This document shows positions 7,117 through 12,186 of a stretch of 12,186 nucleotides of DNA, in pieces. This stretch comes from Lutispora sp041687175. Its GTDB lineage: Bacteria; Bacillota; Clostridia; Lutisporales; Lutisporaceae. How positions within the stretch are numbered: the stretch's first letter is position 1; each line of letters starts with the position of its first letter. The stretch spans positions 1-12,186 of the forward strand of contig NZ_JAWLCK010000084.1 of the NCBI RefSeq assembly GCF_041687175.1. The letters run 5' to 3'. The position numbers and the translations under genes are program-made. The notes beneath the pieces are model-generated. The model was given only the letters and a program-made list of their open reading frames with translations, ran no database searches and was not told the origin of the DNA.

Positions 7117-7980
7117 CTAGTAGTTCATATCCCCAATCTCTTTCCGAAAGCTCAATATTGCAACTGGCAGTCCATATTCAGACAATCGTAGCTCACTCAA
7201 ATGATAGTACTTCGCCAGCTTTTTTAAATGAATTGATATAACACAGGAAGGTTTTTCTTCAAGAACCTCTACAGATGCAATAAATTGGTTCTCATACGCT
7301 GTTTTAAGCTTTTGATTCAGTGCCTTGACGTCAATCTCTGTATTATGGAATTTAATAAGAAATTCACTTTTCTCTTCAATATAAGTGGTCATCATATAGG
7401 GCAAAGGCAAAGTCCAGGCCATGTTCATGGGATTATCTGGATCAGCAGCTTCAAACAATAGCTCAATTCCGGTCAATGTAACTCTTATGTCTGATACTCT
7501 AGCTTCCGATTTTCCACCAAATGCAACAGACTCTTCAATCCTGAAATACTTATCTATCTTTCTAGCAAAAAAATCATCTACAGAGTCGATTTGTTCTTTT
7601 TTTCTTTCACATAATATCAGAAAAGGAGGGCCAGAATAGCCACTGGGAATATGGAAACCGTCAGATATGAAAAGCAAGCTGTTTTCGTCCTGAATTATCT
7701 TTAACCTTGCATTAGTATCCCATACCGGCAGCAAGTCTCTGTCTCCTGTCTCTGTGTTGAACCAATCATAATATGTTGCGCTATCCTTTTTATACTCCAC
7801 AAGCATATGTTTTTTATACGGAACTGCCTTTACAAAAGTGCCATTAACATCCTCTTTGTATATTTTTTGTATATCCTCAAGGGAAAGTACACTTATCTCT
7901 CTTTTGTCCGTACCTGCTCTGCAACAGACAAGCAAGATGCATAACAATAAAATGCTGCAAAGAACTATTTTTCTACTCAT
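7117..7980 (-). CDS. Exported protein of unknown function, possible lipoprotein
   Basis: 287 residues beginning MSRKIVLCSILLLCILLVCCRAGTD: a basic start and a hydrophobic core ending in two cysteines, which suggests a lipoprotein signal. The lipobox is poor (LVC before Cys20, where Gly, Ala or Ser is usual), so plain secretion or membrane anchoring is also possible. The remaining sequence is a mixed alpha/beta region with no recognised motif; it holds YYDWFNTETGDRDLLPVWDT and DFFARKIDKYFRIEES. The ATG at 7980 has only a modest ribosome binding site (AAAGGAATGGTGA). A sigma-A promoter lies 50-80 bases upstream. No function is proposed. Confidence -1.
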   Translation of the reverse strand: MSRKIVLCSILLLCILLVCCRAGTDKREISVLSLEDIQKIYKEDVNGTFVKAVPYKKHMLVEYKKDSATYYDWFNTETGDRDLLPVWDTNARLKIIQDENSLLFISDGFHIPSGYSGPPFLILCERKKEQIDSVDDFFARKIDKYFRIEESVAFGGKSEARVSDIRVTLTGIELLFEAADPDNPMNMAWTLPLPYMMTTYIEEKSEFLIKFHNTEIDVKALNQKLKTAYENQFIASVEVLEEKPSCVISIHLKKLAKYYHLSELRLSEYGLPVAILSFRKEIGDMNY

Positions 7981-8030
7981 ATATTCACCATTCCTTTAAG
8001 TTTTTAACAACTTCATATATCAATACAGTT

Positions 8031-8060
8031 ATTATAATTTAGTTTTATGTCTATTATCAA
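8031..8060 (-). promoter_or_regulatory. Sigma-A promoter of the exported-protein gene
   Basis: On the minus strand TTGATA (8055-8060) and a perfect TATAAT (8031-8036) are 18 bases apart. The start codon at 7980 follows about 45 bases after the expected transcription start. Confidence -1.
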
Positions 8061-8162
8061 CATTTATGTATTTATCTGGGTAACGCAATGACGGGCACGA
8101 CGTTTAGACGGTTATTGAGTAACGGTAAAGACTTATGATAAATAAACTCACTATCCACGTGG

Positions 8163-8189
8163 AGTATGTTGCCTTGATGTTGACATACT
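8163..8189. repeat. Inverted repeat in intergenic gap
   Basis: AGTATGT (8163-8169) and ACATACT (8183-8189) form a perfect 7-bp stem with a 13-nt loop, next to a CCACGTGG palindrome at 8155-8162. There is no T run on either side, so it is not a standard terminator. The role is unknown; it could be debris of an old mobile element, as the stretch 8080-8135 is GC-richer than its neighbours. Confidence -1.
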
Positions 8190-8203
8190 GATTCTAATTC
8201 TAT

Positions 8204-8228
8204 AAAAAAAGAGCTATTATTCTAGCTC
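8204..8228 (-). terminator. Rho-independent terminator
   Basis: GAGCTA (minus strand, 8223-8228) pairs with TAGCTC (8211-8216) across a 6-nt loop and is followed by seven T residues (8204-8210). The TAA stop of the small ORF lies in the loop. It ends the leftward transcript from the divergent promoter at 8681-8709. Confidence -1.
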
Positions 8229-8423
8229 TCCGAAATCAACAATTTTATATTTAATCTCTTTATTTTCTAATTCCTTCTTCAACAACTCCAGACTTTCTAT
8301 ATCTCCATGTCTTATGGAATGTACTATAATTACACACTTCTTTACATGCTGCAGTTTTTCTTGCTCTAAAAGCCGGTTAATACTACCAGCCTGTAGGTAT
8401 GGGTTTTGAGGATTTAGGTTCAA
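8217..8423 (-). CDS. Small protein of unknown function
   Basis: 68 codons from a TTG at 8423, reading MNLNPQNPYLQAG near the start, then a charged segment (EKLQHVKKCVIIVHSIRHGD) and an acidic, helical end (LELLKKELENKEIKYK). No clear ribosome binding site precedes the TTG. The upstream ORF 8427-8528 is in the same frame, separated only by a TGA and one more codon, so this is probably the C-terminal part of a 102-residue protein broken by a stop. The stop codon lies in a good terminator, and the promoter is divergent from the three-Cys gene. No family recognised. Confidence -1.
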   Translation of the reverse strand: MNLNPQNPYLQAGSINRLLEQEKLQHVKKCVIIVHSIRHGDIESLELLKKELENKEIKYKIVDFGELE

Positions 8424-8426
8424 TAT

Positions 8427-8528
8427 TCAGTTCTCGCCTTGAGTGAATACTGGACATGGAGCAAAAATCAACTCATAGGAAGCACCTACTCCTTCTTGAT
8501 TATTTTCAAAAACAAGTGTAAATCTCAT
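8427..8528 (-). CDS. Very small ORF (33 aa), likely N-terminal part of the next ORF
   Basis: The ATG at 8528 has a strong ribosome binding site (AAGGGGGAAG) 9 bases upstream, better than that of the downstream ORF. The peptide begins MRFTLVFENNQEGVG and ends PVFTQGEN before TGA. The frame continues after the TGA into the 68-codon ORF. It is either a gene with a nonsense mutation, or a true mini-ORF coupled to its neighbour, or a recoded TGA. It was too short to appear in standard ORF calls. Confidence -1.
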   Translation of the reverse strand: MRFTLVFENNQEGVGASYELIFAPCPVFTQGEN

Positions 8529-8680
8529 ACACTACTTCCCCCTTTTTAATTATGCAGATTCCAGAATATCCTGCTGGCAATTCTATAAGCATATGGACAC
8601 TTTGATGTCCAACAGGAAACAGCTCTTACCCATGACTGTAGGATAAAACTCAAGTCCTGGTAAGCTTTATCTTTATTTCA

Positions 8681-8709
8681 ATTTTATCACACATTTTCAG
8701 GCTTTGAAA
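8681..8709 (-). promoter_or_regulatory. Leftward promoter, divergent from the three-Cys gene
   Basis: On the minus strand TTTCAA (8704-8709) and TAAAAT (8681-8686) are 17 bases apart. The -35 box lies 8 bases from the palindrome at 8718-8753. The leader from the expected start (about 8674) to the ATG at 8528 is about 145 bases and contains a GGACA/TGTCC hairpin near 8598-8613. The -35 is weak, so confidence is moderate. Confidence -1.
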
Positions 8710-8717
8710 TTATTTAT

Positions 8718-8753
8718 TAAGTGTCTATATAATATAAATTATATAGACACTTA
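8718..8753. promoter_or_regulatory. 36-bp palindromic operator between divergent promoters
   Basis: Perfect 16-bp arms (TAAGTGTCTATATAAT) surround a 4-bp centre. The right arm overlaps the -35 box of the rightward promoter at 8744-8772, and the left arm is next to the leftward -35. This is the layout of a repressor site controlling two divergent transcripts. No repressor gene is recognised in the window. An alternative is a recombination site for the tyrosine recombinase two genes downstream. Confidence -1.
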
Positions 8754-8772
8754 TTGCAGTCAATGGTATAAT
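8744..8772 (+). promoter_or_regulatory. Sigma-A promoter of the three-Cys/recombinase operon
   Basis: TAGACA (8744-8749, one mismatch to consensus) and a perfect TATAAT (8767-8772) with 17-bp spacing, plus an extended -10 TG at 8764-8765. It precedes the gene start at 8846 by about 70 bases, and its -35 lies within the palindromic operator. Confidence -1.
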
Positions 8773-8796
8773 TTTACTAAGAATTGATTATAATAT

Positions 8797-8822
8797 CAGA
8801 CAAAAAACTGTCTATATAATAT
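8797..8822 (+). promoter_or_regulatory. Second copy of the operator half-site in the 5' leader
   Basis: TGTCTATATAATAT (8809-8822) repeats 14 bases of the palindrome arm (8722-8735) exactly. It is preceded by AGACA (8798-8802), giving a smaller imperfect inverted repeat with a 6-base centre. It lies between the expected transcription start and the ribosome binding site (AAGGAGGG, 8832-8839), where a bound protein could block transcription. Confidence -1.
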
Positions 8823-8845
8823 CGATTTCTTAAGGAGGGTTCTGA

Positions 8846-9619
8846 ATGAATGTAATAGACCGAAAATCCTTACTTTATAAAACTGATGTAGAGTATGGAG
8901 ATTATACTATCAACCATGTAGAAGGTTGCTCACACGGATGCCTTTATCCCTGCTATGCTATGATGCTAAAAAAACGATTTGGTGTAATAAAGGATTATGC
9001 TGACTGGCTGGAGCCCAAAATTGTAGGTAATGCACTGGCGTTACTTGAAAAGGAGATCCCAAAGTATAAGAGCAAGATAAAACACGTTCATTTATGTTTT
9101 ACTACCGATCCATTTATGTACAACTATAAGGAAATTTGCGATCTTAGTATAGCAATAATAAAAAGGTTAAATGAATCCGAGATAAAATGCACAGCCTTGA
9201 CAAAAGGTGTACTTCCGGAAGAACTTATGCATCTCGGCAATCAAAATGAGTACGGCATAACTCTTATATCACTTAAGGAAGAATTCAGAAAGGAATACGA
9301 ACCCTATGCAGCTCCGTATTTCGAAAGAATTAACAGCCTATACAAATTGCATAAAGCTGGCATAAAGACATGGGTAAGTATTGAACCATATCCGACTCCA
9401 AACATAGTTGACCAGAATTTCAGCGAAATACTGAATGCTATAGACTTCGTAGACAAGATTATTTATGGACGCTTGAACTACAACTCACAAGTAACAAAAT
9501 ACCCTGGCTATAAAGAGTTCTTTAATGAATTAAGCAATGAAGTAATAGAGTTTTGTAAGAAGAACAATAAGGAATACCATATTAAAGAAGGTACAATTAC
9601 TGTATGTAAAGCAATCTAA
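8846..9619 (+). CDS. Three-Cys-motif, radical-SAM-like protein (SplB / Gp37-Gp68 type)
   Basis: 257 residues, ATG preceded by AAGGAGGG at 6 bases. Near the N-terminus lies EGCSHGCLYPCYA: Cys28, Cys32 and Cys36, spaced CX3CX3C. Canonical radical SAM enzymes have CX3CX2C (CSHGCIYCYA in spore photoproduct lyase-like proteins), so this protein has one extra residue before the third cysteine. The later segments HLCFTTDPFMYNY and CTALTKGVLP, and WVSIEPYPTP near residue 180, match the strand order of the SplB-like TIM barrel. A 4Fe-4S cluster that binds SAM is therefore likely but not shown. Proteins of this three-cysteine type are known to occur next to TcmP, and a TcmP homologue lies nearby here. 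The substrate is unknown. It is the first gene of an operon with the recombinase 14 bp downstream and is controlled by the palindromic operator. Confidence -1.
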   Translation: MNVIDRKSLLYKTDVEYGDYTINHVEGCSHGCLYPCYAMMLKKRFGVIKDYADWLEPKIVGNALALLEKEIPKYKSKIKHVHLCFTTDPFMYNYKEICDLSIAIIKRLNESEIKCTALTKGVLPEELMHLGNQNEYGITLISLKEEFRKEYEPYAAPYFERINSLYKLHKAGIKTWVSIEPYPTPNIVDQNFSEILNAIDFVDKIIYGRLNYNSQVTKYPGYKEFFNELSNEVIEFCKKNNKEYHIKEGTITVCKAI

Positions 9620-9633
9620 GCAAAGGTGATAGT

Positions 9634-10515
9634 ATGTTAGATAAATATAGACATTTTCTCTTTCAGAATAATAAAAAAGAAAATACAATAAAAGCTTACT
9701 CAAATAACGTAAACAAATTTCTTAACTGGCTTAATGAAAGATATGGCGAGTCTACTCAATCTGCAATTACTGCATTGGATTTGAGAGAATACCAGAGCTA
9801 TTTACTAAACATAAAAAAGTATTCCGCAGCCGGAATACTTCAGCGAATGAACTCAGTTGTATCTTACTGTAACTACCTTTATTCGGAAAATCATCTGCCC
9901 ATTGATGTTGCCAAAGACTTCAAATTCATAAAGGTTCAAGGCTTACGGTCAGCTCCTGAAATTATAAGTACTAATGAAATGAATAAATACAGGCGCGAGG
10001 TCCATAAGGCAGCAAAAAAAAGAGATATCGCCATTGTAGAGCTTCTTCTGAACACCGGCATCAGAGCCTCTGAGCTAATTTCACTGGAGATTGATGACAT
10101 AGAATTGAGTGATAGGAAAGGCATGCTTATTGTGCGAGACGGCAAAGGAGGCAAGTACAGAAACATACCCCTGAATTCCGATGTGAGAAAAGCTCTCAAC
10201 GAATACCTTGAATCCATACCAGTGGATATGCATCATACATCAAAACTCTGGATCGGACAAAGAGGCTCTCTGGCACAGGACGGCCTAAACAAGCTACTTA
10301 AGCGATATGCAGCAAGATGTGGACTTACTGATAAAATTCACCCTCATATGTTCAGGCATTATTTCGCAACAAAGCTTGTCCGGGACAGAAAAGAAGATTT
10401 AGTCCTGGTTGCTTATTTACTTGGCTATTCAGATATCAACACAACAAAAATCTACGTTCAGCCAAATTTGGATTATGTAGCTGATGCGCTGGAGAATCTA
10501 TATATTGGTGCTTAA
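9634..10515 (+). CDS. Tyrosine recombinase (XerC/phage integrase family)
   Basis: 293 residues with an N-terminal SAM-like core-binding domain (about 1-90: TIKAYSNNVNKFLNWL) and a C-terminal catalytic domain. Catalytic positions: Arg144 (NTGIRASEL), Lys171 (DGKGGKYRNIPL), His238 and Arg241 (HPHMFRHYF), nucleophile Tyr274 (TTKIYVQ). The usual second His/Trp, in LGH, is Tyr265 here (LLGYSDINTT), an uncommon substitution. The length fits single-protein Xer-like or transposon/integron-type recombinases. The ATG follows AAAGGTGA and lies 14 bp after the three-Cys gene, so the genes are cotranscribed. Its 3' end overlaps that of tcmP by 18 bp in convergent orientation. It may mobilise or invert the cassette; its target sites are not identified. 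Confidence -1.
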   Translation: MLDKYRHFLFQNNKKENTIKAYSNNVNKFLNWLNERYGESTQSAITALDLREYQSYLLNIKKYSAAGILQRMNSVVSYCNYLYSENHLPIDVAKDFKFIKVQGLRSAPEIISTNEMNKYRREVHKAAKKRDIAIVELLLNTGIRASELISLEIDDIELSDRKGMLIVRDGKGGKYRNIPLNSDVRKALNEYLESIPVDMHHTSKLWIGQRGSLAQDGLNKLLKRYAARCGLTDKIHPHMFRHYFATKLVRDRKEDLVLVAYLLGYSDINTTKIYVQPNLDYVADALENLYIGA

Positions 10516-11718
10516 GTTACTGAACAGGTTAAAAGGCACACCATCTTTTAAATCCACCTTAATATCATAAAGAGTATAATCCAGGGAAGTAGCTTTTCTT
10601 CCCTTTTCTGTATGCTCAGGAATTCTGAGTATGTTTATTTCTTTGTCTTCCATTTTTCTTAATACATCTTTATAATCTTTCTCCCTAAATGAGATACCAT
10701 GCTTCTCAATCATATGTACTATTAAGGCTTTCAGCGATATTGGCTTATCCTGCTCCTTTAAAAAGCTTATAATTTCCTCTTCAATAGAGACGCTTTCTAA
10801 GGTGTCCAACTCTGGAAAATAATCAAAGAGTGAGATTTGTCCACAATCATCCTTTTTACTTATCTCTTTCCAAACGCCGTTCATGTTATCCGTCATTAGT
10901 ATAAGTCCATCATCTTTATTTGTGGCAAATATCATCCTATATTTAGGTATATTCTTAGCCCTGGCTTTTATAGGCACATCAATAACATACTTGAATATCT
11001 GTTTTATTCGTTTTTTATATTCAGTAGCAAACATTTCCTCTGCCTGATGCATGCTGATTAGGCTATTCTTATAGTCATATATGATATCCTGCCAGTACTC
11101 ACCGTTTGCGATACTATTCATATTATCAATATCATTTGTCAGATCAATTTCAAAGTCATCATCACTATCGAAGTCCTTAAGCACGCTATCGTATTTCAAA
11201 ATTCTGCATGCCTCTCTCAAAAATCCAAAGGTATTAAAGTTAATGAGCATCTCCAAAGTATTGAACCTTTTACACTGCAAGCTCTTAAACCTATTAAAAT
11301 CCAGGCTTTTTATCCCATATGGATCAATATAAATAAATAGATTGTTTGAGGCATCAAGGGCAAGGATCTCCTCCAGATTATCTTCAAAAGTTCCGCCCCA
11401 TACCTTACAGTTTTTATATTGCTTGAGATTGTCCTGAAGCTCATATATATATTTCTTTTCTATAAAAATCCCACTAATGCTTTTATTGAAGTTATTCTCC
11501 TTTTCCAGATACTTTTTGATGTTCTCCGCAATTATTATAGGCGATCCAACGTGCCCATCATTAAATCTGCCTTTACCAGCAAAACAATCAATGAATATCA
11601 GTGGCTTTTTTGTAGTCAGTATTTTACTGGTATATGGAACAAGATAACAGCTTATCAACCTATCCTTTAAAAATGACCATCCTTTCTTTTTTTCAAAGAA
11701 ATCAGATGTACATCCCAA
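10498..11718 (-). CDS. tcmP: Three-Cys-motif partner protein TcmP
   Basis: 406 residues. The N-terminal GWSFLKDRLISCYLVPYTSKI and IFIDCFAGKGRF (residues 41-52) are typical of TcmP; the latter resembles motif I of SAM-dependent methyltransferases. YIDPYG (130-135) corresponds to a motif IV (DPPY-like) position, followed by LEMLINFNTFGFLR. The C-terminal part (about 311-365: ISLKALIVHMIEKHGISFREKDYKDVLRKMEDKEI) looks like a winged helix, suggesting DNA or RNA contact. TcmP is named for its recurrent pairing with a three-cysteine-motif protein, as found here at 8846-9619, though in this window it is convergent rather than co-directional. Function is not established; modification of nucleic acid or a defence role is inference. 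The start is TTG at 11718 after AGGGGGGAT; the ribosome binding site is in a hairpin loop. Confidence -1.
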   Translation of the reverse strand: MGCTSDFFEKKKGWSFLKDRLISCYLVPYTSKILTTKKPLIFIDCFAGKGRFNDGHVGSPIIIAENIKKYLEKENNFNKSISGIFIEKKYIYELQDNLKQYKNCKVWGGTFEDNLEEILALDASNNLFIYIDPYGIKSLDFNRFKSLQCKRFNTLEMLINFNTFGFLREACRILKYDSVLKDFDSDDDFEIDLTNDIDNMNSIANGEYWQDIIYDYKNSLISMHQAEEMFATEYKKRIKQIFKYVIDVPIKARAKNIPKYRMIFATNKDDGLILMTDNMNGVWKEISKKDDCGQISLFDYFPELDTLESVSIEEEIISFLKEQDKPISLKALIVHMIEKHGISFREKDYKDVLRKMEDKEINILRIPEHTEKGRKATSLDYTLYDIKVDLKDGVPFNLFSNLSTNI

Positions 11719-11738
11719 AACTATCCCCCCTGATAGTT
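11719..11738 (-). promoter_or_regulatory. Hairpin presenting the tcmP ribosome binding site
   Basis: On the minus strand AACTATC and GATAGTT form a perfect 7-bp stem with the 6-nt loop AGGGGG, and the stem ends directly before the TTG start. The only ribosome binding site of tcmP is therefore shown in a hairpin loop, where a protein or RNA could cover it. This is visible in the sequence; regulation is inference. Confidence -1.
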
Positions 11739-11754
11739 CATATTTTAATATGAA
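11737..11754. promoter_or_regulatory. 18-bp palindrome upstream of tcmP
   Basis: TTCATATTTTAATATGAA is a perfect palindrome that shares two bases with the ribosome-binding hairpin. It lies in the 68-base gap before tcmP and could be an operator. It differs in sequence from the operator at 8718-8753. AT-rich palindromes can arise by chance, and no clear promoter was found beside it. Confidence -1.
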
Positions 11755-11786
11755 ATTGACCGCACTATAGAAGATACTAATTCTTA

Positions 11787-12053
11787 CTATTCTTTTCTAA
11801 CATATTTAACAAAAATATACATATACCCAAATATAATCACCGCATTAATTATACTTCTATACCAAGGACCAATAAATAGCAATAATATAGTTATAATTAG
11901 ATATCCAATAATTAAGAACCATTTCGTATAGTCAAGTCTTAATTTCTTTGAAAGAACTAAGTCAATGGTAGTAGATGATGTAATAAAAAGAAAAAAGAAA
12001 GCAACAACATTAAAATAATATAGTATTTTTCTCTTAACATCCACTTCCTTCAT
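11787..12053 (-). CDS. Small integral membrane protein
   Basis: 88 residues from the ATG at 12053 (MKEVDVKRKI); an upstream TTG at 12086 would add 11 hydrophobic residues but has no ribosome binding site. The chosen start has only a weak one (GGATCTATT). Three hydrophobic spans are seen: ILYYFNVVAFFFLFITSS, WFLIIGYLIITILLLFIG and SIINAVIIFGYMYIFV, with basic loops and a basic end (VKYVRKE). It lies 68 bases upstream of tcmP on the same strand and may belong to its transcript. No family recognised. The insertion-sequence-like end just upstream may have removed its original promoter or 5' part. Confidence -1.
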   Translation of the reverse strand: MKEVDVKRKILYYFNVVAFFFLFITSSTTIDLVLSKKLRLDYTKWFLIIGYLIITILLLFIGPWYRSIINAVIIFGYMYIFVKYVRKE

Positions 12054-12092
12054 AATAGATCCAAAAAAGAACAGCAGAAAAATCAAGCTGTT

Positions 12093-12138
12093 TTTTGCAA
12101 GTACTTTTTCCCCACTTTTGCAACTTCTTTTTCCCCAC
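12093..12138. repeat. Two adjacent 23-bp direct repeats
   Basis: The units at 12093-12115 and 12116-12138 are directly adjacent and match at 21 of 23 positions; both start TTTTGCAA and end CTTTTTCCCCAC. Multiple short repeats of this kind occur at the ends of IS21-like elements, where they bind the transposase, so this may be the end of such an element. The transposase genes would lie outside the window; the family assignment is a guess. Confidence -1.
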
Positions 12139-12153
12139 CACTGGGGTGGGGAA
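12131..12153. repeat. Hairpin next to the tandem repeats
   Basis: A 9-bp perfect inverted repeat (TTCCCCACC with GGTGGGGAA, 5-nt loop) overlaps the second 23-bp unit and places a third, inverted copy of the CCCCAC box. A second small inverted repeat (AGGCG at 12169-12173, CGCCT at 12181-12185) lies at the window edge. It could be an insertion-sequence end or a terminator with a short T run (TTTT) on the plus strand. Confidence -1.
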
Positions 12154-12186
12154 TTTTCGAAGCATTGCAGGCGGCATTATCGCCTT

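Noticed and set aside
8088..8138. 16-residue plus-strand reading frame (MTGTTFRRLLSNGKDL)
   Set aside because: Looks like a possible transposase end in a GC-richer patch, but it is too short and has no ribosome binding site or family match I can support.
9936..10217. 93-codon minus-strand ORF
   Set aside because: Antisense shadow of the tyrosine recombinase, rich in Ser/Leu as expected of a reverse frame.

Overview
The window looks like an accessory stretch from the chromosome of a low-GC, Gram-positive anaerobe, probably one of the Clostridia. It is AT-rich, uses strong AAGGAGG-type ribosome binding sites with frequent TTG starts, and carries many exported proteins with Gram-positive signal peptides. 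No rRNA, tRNA or CRISPR array was seen, and the species cannot be named from this sequence.

Left part (1-8000), almost all on the minus strand, encodes exported proteins mixed with decaying DNA. It holds the N-terminal part of a glycine-rich, Ig/FN3-type surface protein (1-1317) and a frameshifted 3' remnant of a second repeat-containing surface protein (1529-2616). Next is a 333-bp element with terminal inverted repeats that contains a structured-RNA candidate and a terminator (2620-2952). Then come a two-gene operon for a secreted matrixin-like zinc protease and a membrane-anchored or exported protein of unknown function (2976-4122), a 0.65-kb gene-free stretch, a wrecked IS66 element (4985-5540), a secreted amidase_6-type cell-wall hydrolase (5737-7020) and an exported, possibly lipoprotein, gene (7117-7980). 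The last two each have a convincing sigma-A promoter.

Right part (8200-12090) is a compact cassette. A 36-bp near-perfect palindrome sits between divergent promoters. Leftward it serves one or two tiny ORFs separated by an in-frame TGA. Rightward it serves a protein with a GCSHGCLYPCYA three-cysteine motif (related to SplB/radical-SAM and Gp37/Gp68-type proteins) followed 14 bp later by a tyrosine recombinase. Converging on these, and overlapping the recombinase gene by 18 bp, is a homologue of the three-Cys-motif partner protein TcmP, with a methyltransferase-like core and a likely C-terminal winged helix. A small three-TM membrane protein lies upstream of tcmP. The TcmP/three-Cys pair is a recognised but functionally obscure association. 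Here it is joined to a recombinase and a duplicated operator, and it is the most interesting system in the window.

The right edge (12093-12186) has two adjacent 23-bp repeats and hairpins that look like the end of another insertion sequence. The tcm cassette therefore lies in DNA marked by mobile-element debris.
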